Shown here one piece after another: positions 1 to 8,747 of a stretch of 64,000 nucleotides of DNA. The notes beneath the pieces were generated by a model. The model searched no databases, had not been told where the DNA came from, and saw only the letters and a list, made by a program, of their open reading frames with translations. A program made the translations under genes and the position numbers. The first letter of the stretch is position 1, and each line of letters starts with the position of its first letter. Source of the DNA: Parabacteroides massiliensis (GTDB lineage: Bacteria > Bacteroidota > Bacteroidia > Bacteroidales > Tannerellaceae); assembly GCF_900155425.1 (NCBI RefSeq), contig NZ_LT700191.1, positions 1,263,198 through 1,327,197 on the forward strand, read 5' to 3'.

Positions 1-1506
1 TTGGACAAGGCGCAGTTTACGACAAACGATCCGTTTCAGGAATTAGGCCTTGGTGGCGTACAGGTCGTGGCAGCGCCTATCTCGACAATGGTGAAAGATG
101 GTTTGGCCGAATTTGGCCTGGACAACAAGTCGGCGCTCCGTTGTAAGAATATGTTCGCATTAGGGTTGGTTTGCTGGCTGTTCGAACGTCCGTTGGAAGA
201 AGCGATGCACATGTTGCAGAACAAGTTCGCCAAAAAGCCGATCATCGCACAGGCCAATATCAAGGCGTTGACGGACGGTTACAACTACGGACATAATATC
301 CATGCTTCGGTCTCCACTTACCGTATCGAAAGCAAGAAGGCCGCACCTGGTTTCTATACCGACGTGAACGGGAACAAGGCTACTTCCTACGGGTTGATAG
401 CTGCCGCCGAGAAGGCCGGCTTGCGGTTGTTCCTCGGAAGCTACCCGATCACTCCGGCAACCGATATCCTGCATGAACTGTCGAAACATAAGGAACTCGG
501 CGTCATCACCGTCCAGGCGGAAGATGAAATTGCCGGGATCTGTACTTCCATCGGCGCCAGCTTTGCCGGTTGCCTGGCTGCGACTTCCACATCCGGTCCC
601 GGTCTGGCGCTGAAGAGCGAAGCGATCGGTCTGGCTGTGATTGCCGAACTGCCGTTGGTTGTTATCGACGTGCAACGTGGCGGTCCTTCTACAGGTATGC
701 CGACCAAGAGCGAACAAACCGACCTGATGCAGGCTCTTTACGGGCGTAACGGTGAAAGCCCGGCTGTCGTGATCGCCGCTTCGACTCCGACAGACTGTTT
801 CGATGCCGCTTACTGGGCCGGAAAGTTGGCACTCGAACACATGACTCCGGTCATCCTGCTGACGGATGCCTTCATCGCCAACGGTTCTTCCGCATGGAAG
901 CTGCCGAACCTGGCCGAATATCCGGAAATCAAACCGAATTATGTTTCCAACTACGATGCGAGCGAAAAAGTATGGAAAGCGTATCGTCGTGATAAGGAAA
1001 GCCTGGTCCGCTATTGGGCTATTCCGGGAACCGAAGGTTTTACCCATCGCCTGGGCGGTCTCGAAAAAGACTACGAAACAAGTGCTATCTCGACCGATCC
1101 GATCAATCACCAGAAAATGGTTATGACCCGTCAGGCCAAGATCGACAAGATTGCCGATTATATCCCCGAACTGGAAGTGATCGGAGATCCCGATGCCGAC
1201 CTGCTGATCGTCGGATGGGGCGGAACATACGGACACCTCTACGAAGCAATGGAAACCATGCAGGAACAAGGAAAGAAAGTCGCCCTGGCTCACTTCAAGT
1301 TCATCAGCCCGCTGCCTAAGAACACGGCTGAGGTACTGGGCAAATACAAGAAGGTGGTCGTTGCCGAACAGAACAACGGGCAGTTTGCCAACTACCTGCG
1401 TGGTAAAGTGGCCGGGTTCAACCCGTACCGTTTCAACCGGGTAAAAGGACAACCTTTTATTGTAGCGAGATTAGTTGAGGAATTCACGAAAATATTGGAG
1501 GCTTAA
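1..1506 (+). CDS. korA: 2-oxoacid:ferredoxin oxidoreductase, fused gamma-alpha subunit (5' end outside window)
   Basis: This is the alpha chain of a ferredoxin-dependent 2-oxoacid oxidoreductase, probably acting on 2-oxoglutarate, which makes acyl-CoA, CO2 and reduced ferredoxin in anaerobes. The first ~115 residues are the end of a gamma domain (LGGVQVVAAPIS). The alpha (pyrimidine-binding) domain follows, with YPITPATDILHEL, the QAEDEIAG patch and TSTSGPGLALKSEAIG. Fused KorA proteins are usually about 600 residues. Only 501 are visible and the gamma N-terminus is missing, so the TTG at base 1 is the window edge rather than a start. The beta subunit begins 3 nt after the stop, so the two are co-translated. 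Substrate choice (2-oxoglutarate versus branched 2-oxoacids) cannot be settled from sequence alone. Confidence 0.9.
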   Translation: MDKAQFTTNDPFQELGLGGVQVVAAPISTMVKDGLAEFGLDNKSALRCKNMFALGLVCWLFERPLEEAMHMLQNKFAKKPIIAQANIKALTDGYNYGHNIHASVSTYRIESKKAAPGFYTDVNGNKATSYGLIAAAEKAGLRLFLGSYPITPATDILHELSKHKELGVITVQAEDEIAGICTSIGASFAGCLAATSTSGPGLALKSEAIGLAVIAELPLVVIDVQRGGPSTGMPTKSEQTDLMQALYGRNGESPAVVIAASTPTDCFDAAYWAGKLALEHMTPVILLTDAFIANGSSAWKLPNLAEYPEIKPNYVSNYDASEKVWKAYRRDKESLVRYWAIPGTEGFTHRLGGLEKDYETSAISTDPINHQKMVMTRQAKIDKIADYIPELEVIGDPDADLLIVGWGGTYGHLYEAMETMQEQGKKVALAHFKFISPLPKNTAEVLGKYKKVVVAEQNNGQFANYLRGKVAGFNPYRFNRVKGQPFIVARLVEEFTKILEA

Positions 1507-1509
1507 AAG

Positions 1510-2529
1510 ATGGCAACTGAAGAAGTAAAATTTCAACCGAAAGATTATAAGAGCGATCAGTATGTACGCTGGTGTCCGGGTTGTGGAGACCATGCCGTGT
1601 TGAACTGCTTGCACAAAGCAATGGCCGAAGTAGGAGTGGCTCCTCATAATATGGCCGTTATTTCGGGTATCGGGTGTTCTTCCCGTTTACCTTATTATAT
1701 GAACACATACGGTTTCCATACGATCCACGGACGTGGCGCCGCTATCGCTACCGGCGTGAAGACGGCTCGCCCCGATCTGAGTGTCTGGTTGGTTACCGGC
1801 GACGGAGACTGCCTGGCTATCGGCGGTAACCATTTTATCCATGCAATCCGACGCAATGTAGACCTGAATATCGTCTTGTTCAACAACAAGATATACGGCC
1901 TGACGAAAGGACAATATTCTCCGACATCCGATCGTGGTTTCGTGTCCAAGAGTTCACCTTACGGAACGGTCGAAGATCCGTTTATCCCGGCTGAACTGGC
2001 TTTGGGCGCCCGTGGCAATTTCTTTGCCCGCGTGATCGATGTGGACCTGAAGAATACGACTGAAGTGCTGGCTGCTTCTGCCCGCCATAAAGGCGCTTCG
2101 GTGACAGAAGTGTTGGTGAACTGCGTGATCTTCAACGACGGCATCCATAAAAAGATTGTCGACAAGGAATTCCGTGCCGACCGTACGATTTTCCTTCGTC
2201 ATGGCGAGAAGATGTTGTTCGGCAAGAACAATGAAAAGGGCATCGTGCTGGAAGGCCTGAAACTGAAAGCCGTAACAATCGGCCAGGATGGCTATACGTT
2301 GGATGATGTTCTGGTACATGACGCACATGAAAAAGATAACACTTTGCACATGATGCTTGCCATGATGGGCGGTGAAGACATGCCGGTCGCACTCGGTGTG
2401 ATCCGCGATGTGGATGCTCCGACTTATGATGAAGCCGTACACCAGCAGATCGAAGAAGTCCGGGCCAAGAACCCCATCCGCTCTCTGCATGATTATCTGA
2501 TGAGCGGAGAAATCTGGGAAGTAAAGTAA
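1510..2529 (+). CDS. korB: 2-oxoacid:ferredoxin oxidoreductase, beta subunit
   Basis: The thiamine-diphosphate-binding partner of the upstream alpha subunit, 339 residues, the usual KorB length. The N-terminus has a WCPGCGDHAVL motif (C22, C25). The ThDP/Mg motif is GDGDCLAIGGNHFIHA from residue 97, with the closing NNKIYG at 125-130 followed by LTKGQYSPTS, the arrangement typical of KorB/PorB beta chains. No 4Fe-4S ferredoxin-type CxxCxxC cluster is present, so electrons must pass through another subunit or the cysteines near the N-terminus. It lies 3 nt after korA in an operon that ends at the strong hairpin just downstream. Confidence 0.92.
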   Translation: MATEEVKFQPKDYKSDQYVRWCPGCGDHAVLNCLHKAMAEVGVAPHNMAVISGIGCSSRLPYYMNTYGFHTIHGRGAAIATGVKTARPDLSVWLVTGDGDCLAIGGNHFIHAIRRNVDLNIVLFNNKIYGLTKGQYSPTSDRGFVSKSSPYGTVEDPFIPAELALGARGNFFARVIDVDLKNTTEVLAASARHKGASVTEVLVNCVIFNDGIHKKIVDKEFRADRTIFLRHGEKMLFGKNNEKGIVLEGLKLKAVTIGQDGYTLDDVLVHDAHEKDNTLHMMLAMMGGEDMPVALGVIRDVDAPTYDEAVHQQIEEVRAKNPIRSLHDYLMSGEIWEVK

Positions 2530-2548
2530 GGCGGCAAACCGCTCCCTG

Positions 2549-2603
2549 ATAAGAAAAGCTGTAAACCCTTGCTTCTTTTTTCAGGGTTTACAGCTTTTCT
2601 TAT
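2549..2603 (+). terminator. Long stem-loop after korB
   Basis: A perfect 21-bp inverted repeat (2549-2569 with 2583-2603) and a 13-nt T-rich loop follow the korB stop. It probably ends the korAB transcript. It also rules out the longer upstream start possible for the next gene, whose in-frame extension would run through this hairpin. Confidence 0.75.
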
Positions 2604-2640
2604 TTATATTCCTATCTTTGTGAAACAAAAGGATATAGCA

Positions 2641-2934
2641 ATGAAGACAACAGCCGAAATCATAGAAATACTGAGAGATTACAAAGCCCGTTCCGCAGAA
2701 AAGTATGGAATCGAGACATTGGGGCTTTTCGGCAGCGTGGCTCGTGGTGAACAGAATGAGAAGAGCGACATAGATGTGTGCATTCGTTTGAAAAAACCGG
2801 ACTTTTTTGTTCGTATGGCTATTAAAGAAGAGTTGGAGCATCTGTTCCATACAGAGATAGATTTGGTACCAATATTTGAAACCATGCGTACGTTGTTGCG
2901 CAATAATATAAAACAAGATGCAATCTACGTCTAA
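2641..2934 (+). CDS. mntA: MNT-domain nucleotidyltransferase, antitoxin of a HepT-MntA pair
   Basis: A 97-residue minimal nucleotidyltransferase. The polymerase-beta-like signature GSVARGEQNEKSDID spans residues 31-45, with catalytic aspartates in SDID (43, 45) and a third in EIDLVP (74). In characterised HepT-MntA systems such a protein AMPylates the HEPN toxin and thereby silences its RNase. The ATG at 2641 is chosen because an upstream in-frame start would lie inside the korB terminator. The downstream HEPN gene overlaps it by 17 nt. The assignment as antitoxin rests on this partner. Confidence 0.85.
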   Translation: MKTTAEIIEILRDYKARSAEKYGIETLGLFGSVARGEQNEKSDIDVCIRLKKPDFFVRMAIKEELEHLFHTEIDLVPIFETMRTLLRNNIKQDAIYV

Positions 2935-3322
2935 AGAATTTATATTAGAACATTTGTCTTTCTTGACAGAGAAAGCAGAATTAGCACTTGAGAGGACTTC
3001 TAATGTGTATTGTGCAAATGATTTTTTATGCACACCGAACGGTATGGACTTGTTCGATGCGACTACCATGCGCTTACAGATAGTGGGTGAATTATTGAAG
3101 CAGATAGATGTGGCTACTTCCGGGAAACTACTGACACATTATCCGGAAATAGCATGGCGAAGCGTTTTTGGTCTACGAAATCTGATTTCTCACGAATACG
3201 CCGCGATAGATCCTATTGAAATTGTGAATATTTTAAGACTGCATTTATCCCCTCTGCTTATCGTGCTCCATCGTATCCAAGATGACTTGAATGCCGGGAA
3301 ACACGATGCTATCTTTGGATAA
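2918..3322 (+). CDS. hepT: HepT-like HEPN ribonuclease toxin (DUF86)
   Basis: A 134-residue, mostly helical HEPN protein. The RNase signature Rx4HxY is present as R87-NLIS-H92-E-Y94 (LRNLISHEYAAID), typical of DUF86/HepT toxins that cut RNA. The gene overlaps the MNT gene by 17 nt, so the two are translationally coupled. The order here is antitoxin (MNT) then toxin (HEPN). The pair sits alone between two core metabolic genes, a common position for a mobile toxin-antitoxin cassette. The function is inferred from motif and partner; no direct evidence of toxicity can be read from sequence. Confidence 0.85.
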   Translation: MQSTSKEFILEHLSFLTEKAELALERTSNVYCANDFLCTPNGMDLFDATTMRLQIVGELLKQIDVATSGKLLTHYPEIAWRSVFGLRNLISHEYAAIDPIEIVNILRLHLSPLLIVLHRIQDDLNAGKHDAIFG

Positions 3323-3415
3323 AAGAGCCTGATTTGTAAAGTATGTGTTACAAAATGGTAGAGTTTGATGTTAATGGCATGGAAAAGAATAATTATTACT
3401 GAAAAATTTCCTTAA

Positions 3416-3450
3416 TTCGATATATGCTATGAAAATTTGTATTACTTTTG
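3416..3450 (+). promoter_or_regulatory. Likely pckA promoter (TAnnTTTG box)
   Basis: TACTTTTG at 3443-3450 matches the Bacteroidetes -7 consensus TAnnTTTG. The upstream element is weak (TTCG at 3416). It would give a 5' leader of about 115 nt before pckA, long enough for post-transcriptional control, although I see no recognisable riboswitch. Confidence 0.5.
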
Positions 3451-3569
3451 TACCGCGATTAACAAGGCGAAAGAGCAGCAAGTAAGTATAATGATGATTT
3501 GCCTTGTGTTTTTGTAATTGAGTAGAGAGAAAAAGTTATATAAAGTCAATCAATTAAATTAATTTCAAG

Positions 3570-5177
3570 ATGGCTACATTAGATTTAAGCAAGTACGGAA
3601 TTAAAGACGTGAAGGAAATCATTCACAATCCGTCTTACGATGTTCTGTTCGCAGAAGAAACAAAACCGGGTTTGGAAGGCTACGAAAAGGGTCAGGTAAC
3701 TGAACTGGGCGCCGTGAACGTAATGACAGGTATTTATACAGGTCGTTCTCCTAAAGATAAATTTTTCGTAAAGAACGAAGCCAGCGAAGATTCAGTATGG
3801 TGGACTTCAGAAGAATATAAAAATGATAACAAGCCTTGTTCTGAAGAAGCTTGGGCTGATCTGAAAGCTAAAGCAGTAAAAGAATTGTCAGGCAAACGTT
3901 TGTTCGTTGTCGATACTTTCTGCGGTGCTAACGAAGCAACTCGTCTGAAAGTACGTTTCATCATGGAAGTAGCATGGCAGGCACACTTCGTGACTAACAT
4001 GTTCATCCGTCCGACAGCTGAAGAACTGGCTAACTACGGAGAACCTGATTTCGTTTCTTTCAACGCAGCTAAAGCTAAAGTTGAAAACTTCAAGGAATTA
4101 GGCCTGAACTCAGAAACTGCTACTGTTTTCAACCTGAAGACTAAAGAACAGGTGATCCTGAACACTTGGTACGGTGGTGAAATGAAGAAAGGTATCTTCT
4201 CTATCATGAACTATCTGAACCCGCTGCGTGGCATCGCTTCTATGCACTGCTCCGCTAACACGGATAAGGAAGGAACAAGCTCTGCTATCTTCTTCGGTCT
4301 GTCCGGTACAGGTAAGACAACTTTGTCTACCGACCCGAAACGTCTGTTGATCGGTGATGACGAACACGGATGGGACAACGAAGGTGTATTCAACTACGAA
4401 GGTGGTTGCTACGCTAAGGTTATCAACTTGGATAAAGAAAGCGAACCGGATATCTACAACGCTATCAAACGTGACGCTCTTCTTGAAAACGTTACAGTTG
4501 ATGCTAACGGCAAGATCGATTTCGCTGATAAGAGCGTAACAGAAAACACACGTGTTTCTTATCCGATCTATCACATCGAAAACATCGTTAAACCGGTTTC
4601 CAAAGGCCCGCACGCAAAACAGGTTATCTTCCTGTCTGCCGATGCATTCGGCGTATTGCCTCCGGTATCTATCCTGAACCCGGAACAGACTCAGTATTAC
4701 TTCCTGTCTGGTTTTACAGCAAAATTGGCCGGTACAGAACGTGGTATCACTGAACCGACTCCGACATTCTCAGCTTGCTTCGGTGCTGCCTTCTTGTCAT
4801 TGCATCCGACAAAATACGGTGAAGAATTGGTTAAGAAGATGCAGATGACCGGTGCTAAGGCTTATTTGGTCAACACTGGTTGGAACGGTACTGGCAAACG
4901 TATCTCTATCCGCGACACTCGTGGTATCATCGATGCTATCCTGGACGGTTCTATCGACAAAGCTCCGACAAAAGTTATCCCGTACTTCGATTTCGTTGTA
5001 CCGACAGAATTGCCGGGTGTTGATCCGAATATCCTGGATCCGCGCGATACTTATGCTGACGCTTCTCAGTGGGAAGAAAAAGCAAAAGATCTGGCTGGCC
5101 GTTTCATCAAGAACTTCGCTAAGTTCACAGGCAACGAAGCCGGTAAGAAACTGGTTGCCGCTGGTCCGAAATTGTAA
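3570..5177 (+). CDS. pckA: Phosphoenolpyruvate carboxykinase (ATP)
   Basis: A 535-residue ATP-type PEP carboxykinase. In Bacteroidales it usually works in the CO2-fixing direction, making oxaloacetate and ATP on the route to succinate and propionate. Visible motifs are the substrate-binding TGRSPKDKF (~53-61), the kinase-1a/P-loop [11 protein letters not shown] (~244-254) and the metal-binding DDEHGW that follows. The length is full and no motif is missing. Codon use is strongly biased, as expected for a highly expressed gene. It has its own promoter-like box upstream and a strong terminator downstream, so it is monocistronic. Confidence 0.97.
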   Translation: MATLDLSKYGIKDVKEIIHNPSYDVLFAEETKPGLEGYEKGQVTELGAVNVMTGIYTGRSPKDKFFVKNEASEDSVWWTSEEYKNDNKPCSEEAWADLKAKAVKELSGKRLFVVDTFCGANEATRLKVRFIMEVAWQAHFVTNMFIRPTAEELANYGEPDFVSFNAAKAKVENFKELGLNSETATVFNLKTKEQVILNTWYGGEMKKGIFSIMNYLNPLRGIASMHCSANTDKEGTSSAIFFGLSGTGKTTLSTDPKRLLIGDDEHGWDNEGVFNYEGGCYAKVINLDKESEPDIYNAIKRDALLENVTVDANGKIDFADKSVTENTRVSYPIYHIENIVKPVSKGPHAKQVIFLSADAFGVLPPVSILNPEQTQYYFLSGFTAKLAGTERGITEPTPTFSACFGAAFLSLHPTKYGEELVKKMQMTGAKAYLVNTGWNGTGKRISIRDTRGIIDAILDGSIDKAPTKVIPYFDFVVPTELPGVDPNILDPRDTYADASQWEEKAKDLAGRFIKNFAKFTGNEAGKKLVAAGPKL

Positions 5178-5200
5178 TAACATACATAATGGCTATATGA

Positions 5201-5231
5201 AAGCGCAGAACTCCGGTTCTGCGCTTTTTTT
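5201..5231 (+). terminator. Rho-independent terminator of pckA
   Basis: A perfect 11-bp GC-rich stem (AAGCGCAGAAC with GTTCTGCGCTT) and TCCG loop, followed by a run of seven T. Confidence 0.92.
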
Positions 5232-5330
5232 GTATATATACATTAAATTTAGCATAAATGTTAGGATGTTTTAAAATCTATTTCTATCTTTACCCCAAAT
5301 TATCTGTAAATACGAGATGTGAGGTGTAAC

Positions 5331-6440
5331 ATGATTAGACATTTATTACTGGTCGTTGGGGTTATCGTTTCTTTGTCATCGTGTGGCGGAGATGTTGCTT
5401 ACCGGATAGAAGGGAAACTTACCAATCTGGAGGATCAGACCTTATATGCCGTTTTTGAGAATGAAGATATAAAAGTTGTGGATACGGTGACTTGCGAAAA
5501 GCCGGGCGAATTCTTGATCGAACAGAAACAGGGGGATTTCAGGGAGGTAACGATTTTCTTTGCAGATAAGACACATTGGGTTACCGCCTATCTGGAAAAG
5601 GGAGAAAAGGTGACGATCACCGGAGATGCAGATTATCCCGCCATGTTGCGCGTCAGAGGAGGACGGATCAATGACCGTCTTTCCGCAATAAAAAAAGAAA
5701 TGGCTCCTCTATTGAAGGAACAGGCTGACTTGATCCGTCAACTGAATAAGAAAAACAGAGAAAATGTCAACAGCTCGATAGAAGGAACGGATATGGCTTC
5801 GCGCCTGGCAAATGTAAACCATCTGTTGAATGAAGAGGCCGCCGCCGCCATAAAGAAATATCCGGATGAAGAAGCGTCCGTCATCTTGATACAACATTAT
5901 TTTAATCATCCGGACGATACCCGTCAAATGGACGAACTGTTGGCTGTGTTGAGTCCGAAACTGAACGACTTTTATCTGGTAAAGAAGTTGCAGGAATACA
6001 GTACACGCGCAAAAAGAACGGCTTTGGGAGCCGAAGCGCCCGGTTTCAATGTGAAGAACATTTACGGGACTCCTGTCAGCCTGGATTCTTTCCCTAAGAA
6101 ATATTTGCTGCTTGCGTTTACGGCTCCCTGGTGCGATATGTGCCAGACGGAGGATCTGTATTTGGATGAAGTGGCAATGAAATACCCGAAAGAGAAGGTA
6201 GATATGTTGTTGGTCAGCCTCGACGACGATCAGTCCGGAGTGAGGAAAGTCCTTGCAAAGGACAGTATCGACTGGAATCTGGTTACCGACTCAGCCGGAC
6301 AGGCGGCCATGTTGGTTGATCTGTATAATGTAAGTGCCTTACCCCGCTGTTTCCTGATCGATGAAGAAGGGAAGATCATTCTGAAAACGGACAATGGAGT
6401 CGAGATAAAGCAGACGTTGGAAAACTTAATTGGTTTATAA
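5331..6440 (+). CDS. TlpA/ResA-type thioredoxin-fold lipoprotein
   Basis: A predicted lipoprotein of 369 residues. The signal peptide ends in a lipobox with Cys18 (VSLSSCGG). An N-terminal beta-rich region (YRIEGKLTNLEDQTLYAVFEN, about 18-110) resembles the DUF4369 domain that often precedes Bacteroidetes thiol oxidoreductases, then a helical linker. A thioredoxin-like domain follows from about residue 225 with active site WCDMC (C268, C271) and a cis-Pro context near SALPRCFL. It probably reduces or shuffles disulfides in the envelope. The ATG at 5331 is chosen over the GTG at 5319 because the signal peptide starts there. A TATCTTTA box at 5285 could be its promoter. The client is unknown. 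Confidence 0.82.
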   Translation: MIRHLLLVVGVIVSLSSCGGDVAYRIEGKLTNLEDQTLYAVFENEDIKVVDTVTCEKPGEFLIEQKQGDFREVTIFFADKTHWVTAYLEKGEKVTITGDADYPAMLRVRGGRINDRLSAIKKEMAPLLKEQADLIRQLNKKNRENVNSSIEGTDMASRLANVNHLLNEEAAAAIKKYPDEEASVILIQHYFNHPDDTRQMDELLAVLSPKLNDFYLVKKLQEYSTRAKRTALGAEAPGFNVKNIYGTPVSLDSFPKKYLLLAFTAPWCDMCQTEDLYLDEVAMKYPKEKVDMLLVSLDDDQSGVRKVLAKDSIDWNLVTDSAGQAAMLVDLYNVSALPRCFLIDEEGKIILKTDNGVEIKQTLENLIGL

Positions 6441-6445
6441 TTCCA

Positions 6446-6526
6446 GATTTATGATTTATGCAATGTCGCTATCCATAAATCATATTTATCCGGACTCATA
6501 AATCAAAAATTATAAATCATAAATCT
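6446..6526. repeat. ATAAATCAT-type interspersed repeat cluster
   Basis: This AT-rich intergenic stretch contains several copies of ATTTATGATTT or its complement ATAAATCATAAATC in both orientations. A second cluster of the same kind lies at 52404-52470 within the export operon. Function unknown. Confidence 0.65.
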
Positions 6527-6532
6527 TTAACT

Positions 6533-8071
6533 ATGTTAGTCAAATCTTATGCCGCCGCCGTACAGGGCATATCGGCAACGGTCGTTACGATCGAAGTGAA
6601 CTGCACGAAGGGTATTCAATTCTTTTTGGTAGGGTTGCCGGATGTGGCTGTCCGTGAAAGCCATGAGCGCATCATTTCCGCCCTTCAGGTAAGCAGCTAC
6701 AAGTTTCCCCGTAATCGTATAGTGATCAATATGGCGCCTGCCGATATCCGGAAGGAAGGCTCGTCGTATGACCTGCCGCTTGCAATCGGTATCCTGGCTG
6801 CGGCCGAAGAGCTGGATGCCTCTCGGCTGAGTCGCTACATGATGATGGGAGAGCTTTCTTTAGATGGCAGTCTGAAGCCGGTAAAGGGAATCCTCCCGAT
6901 TGCGGTCAAGGCACGCGAAGAGGGGTTCAAAGGTTTTATCGTCCCCGAACAGAATGCCCGCGAAGCCGCTGTTGTCAATAACCTGGAAGTATATGGCGTT
7001 TCGAACATAAAGGAGGTGATCGAGTTCATAGCAGGAAAACGGGAATTGGAGCCGACGGTTGTCAATACCCGTGAAGAGTTTTATGCGCGGCAGTTGCAAT
7101 TTGAAGCCGATTTTTCGGATGTGCGCGGACAGGAGAATGTGAAGCGTGCGATGGAAGTAGCCGCGGCCGGCAGCCACAACCTGATCCTGATCGGTCCGCC
7201 GGGAAGTGGCAAGTCGATGCTTGCCAAACGTCTTCCTTCCATCTTGCCGCCTTTTACCTTGCAGGAATCATTGGAGACAACCAAAATACATTCGGTCGCC
7301 GGCAAGATCGGGCTGAACACATCCCTGATGACACAGCGTCCGTTCCGTTCGCCCCATCACACGATTTCGAATGTGGCTATGGTCGGTGGAGGCGCTTTTC
7401 CGCAACCGGGCGAGATCAGCTTGGCTCATAACGGCATCTTGTTTCTGGATGAATTACCCGAATTCAACCGGAGCGTGCTTGAAGTCATGCGCCAACCTTT
7501 GGAAGACCGGACAATAACGGTCTCGCGTGCCCGCTTCTCTGTCGATTATCCGGCCAACTTTATGTTGGTCGCTTCCATGAATCCTTGTCCCTGCGGATAT
7601 TATAATCATCCCGATCGCCCGTGTCTCTGTTCTCCCGGTGCCGTCCAGAAATATATGAACCGTGTTTCCGGTCCGTTGTTGGACCGGATCGACATACAGG
7701 TGGAAGTCGTGCCGGTCCCTTTCGAGAAGATATCAGACGGACATCCTTCCGAATGTAGCGAAGCGATACGTGAGCGCGTGATGAAAGCCCGTGCCATCCA
7801 GGAAAAACGCTTTGCCGGGCATGAAGGTATTTACAGCAACGCCCAAATGACCTCCAAGCTGCTTCACGAATACGCAGTACCCGATGCTGCCGGCCTGTCT
7901 TTGTTGAAGGTCGCCATGCAGCGCCTCAATCTTTCCGCCCGTGCCTACGACCGCATTCTGAAAGTCTCCCGTACGATCGCCGATCTGGAAGCAGCCCCGA
8001 ATATCGAAGCATGCCATTTGGCGGAAGCTATCAACTACCGGAATCTGGATCGGGAGACTTGGGGAACATAA
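6533..8071 (+). CDS. comM: YifB/ComM family Mg-chelatase-like AAA+ ATPase
   Basis: A 512-residue ComM/YifB protein. The first ~170 residues form the N-terminal ChlI-type domain. A Mg-chelatase AAA+ core follows with Walker A GPPGSGKSMLAKRLP (~222-236), Walker B ILFLDELPEF and the MNPCPCGYYNHPDRPC cysteine cluster characteristic of this family. The C-terminal Mg-chelatase domain ends in SRTIADLEA and HLAEAINYR. Characterised ComM proteins are hexameric helicases that drive branch migration during uptake of transforming DNA. Many non-competent bacteria also carry the gene, so competence is not implied. It stands alone, preceded by the AT-rich repeat cluster. Confidence 0.93.
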   Translation: MLVKSYAAAVQGISATVVTIEVNCTKGIQFFLVGLPDVAVRESHERIISALQVSSYKFPRNRIVINMAPADIRKEGSSYDLPLAIGILAAAEELDASRLSRYMMMGELSLDGSLKPVKGILPIAVKAREEGFKGFIVPEQNAREAAVVNNLEVYGVSNIKEVIEFIAGKRELEPTVVNTREEFYARQLQFEADFSDVRGQENVKRAMEVAAAGSHNLILIGPPGSGKSMLAKRLPSILPPFTLQESLETTKIHSVAGKIGLNTSLMTQRPFRSPHHTISNVAMVGGGAFPQPGEISLAHNGILFLDELPEFNRSVLEVMRQPLEDRTITVSRARFSVDYPANFMLVASMNPCPCGYYNHPDRPCLCSPGAVQKYMNRVSGPLLDRIDIQVEVVPVPFEKISDGHPSECSEAIRERVMKARAIQEKRFAGHEGIYSNAQMTSKLLHEYAVPDAAGLSLLKVAMQRLNLSARAYDRILKVSRTIADLEAAPNIEACHLAEAINYRNLDRETWGT

Positions 8072-8324
8072 AATTTCCGACTTGAGTTTTGCCACTGTAT
8101 ATCCTCTTCTGGACATCCGCCGAGTCCCAAAGGAATGTAGCTTTCACCTTTTTCAATCGTTTTTGGCAAAAAATCAAGTTCATATAGTCTTAAAAATCAT
8201 ATTATCCTACAAGATCTTGTAAATAACGACAAAAAAATTTTATTATTTGTGATATAATATGTTCCTTTGTATCGAAAAAAAGTTGTGGAGGCTTAAAGTT
8301 CATCTATATGCCCTCCACCCTTAA

Positions 8325-8720
8325 CTATGGAAGAGCCAAAACCTTAACAGAAAACAAAACTTTTACTACAGAGTTTTGTACGGGTATATAAATCAAGGGA
8401 CGCCTTGATCCCCCGTTTTTTTTCGCTATTGTTTCTACATATGTGGTATTCCATCTATGGATGATGCGCATTTCCTGCAAAGCATCACAAGCAAGTTTCT
8501 GTATGTGAAAGCTATCGATTGTCTGTATGGCATTTGAGAAACAACGCCTGGTTATGAGCCGCAAAAACTCCTTTGAGTAGCGGATACCTTCTGCCTTGAA
8601 TGATTCGTCAAGGTAAATACGGATAAGGGACGATTCTTCAACCACACGTATAACCTCAAAATTAGATAGTATTTCCAATGGCAGAAAACTGTGCCAATGT
8701 AATGGTCCTTGATTGTTCAT
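8325..8720 (-). pseudogene. Degraded ISAon1-type transposase remnant
   Basis: The reading frame starts in the CRISPR leader side and encodes pieces that I recognise as ISAon1/ISL3-like transposase. An N-region fragment (PLEILSNFEVIRVVEESS, then IRIYLDE) is joined after an internal loss to FKAEGIRYSKEF, and then directly to a DDE-domain piece (NAIQTIDSFHIQKLACDAL, then QEMRIIHRW). An intact element would be several times longer. The open frame formally begins inside the first CRISPR repeat at 8765, but the first homologous methionine is near 8720. Between 8072 and 8324 I see no further gene. No terminal inverted repeats were found. Confidence 0.6.
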
Positions 8721-8747
8721 CAGGCAAAGGCATAAACTGATCAGCAT

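Noticed and set aside
160-1452. Open frame of 430 codons antisense to korA
   Set aside because: It mirrors the strongly coding korA on the other strand, shows no recognisable domain, and has a composition expected of a reverse shadow.
8072-8324. Small minus-strand frame starting near 8181 with MNLIFCQKRLKKVKATFLWD
   Set aside because: It runs into the antisense of yifB, and I recognise no similarity to transposase or any family.
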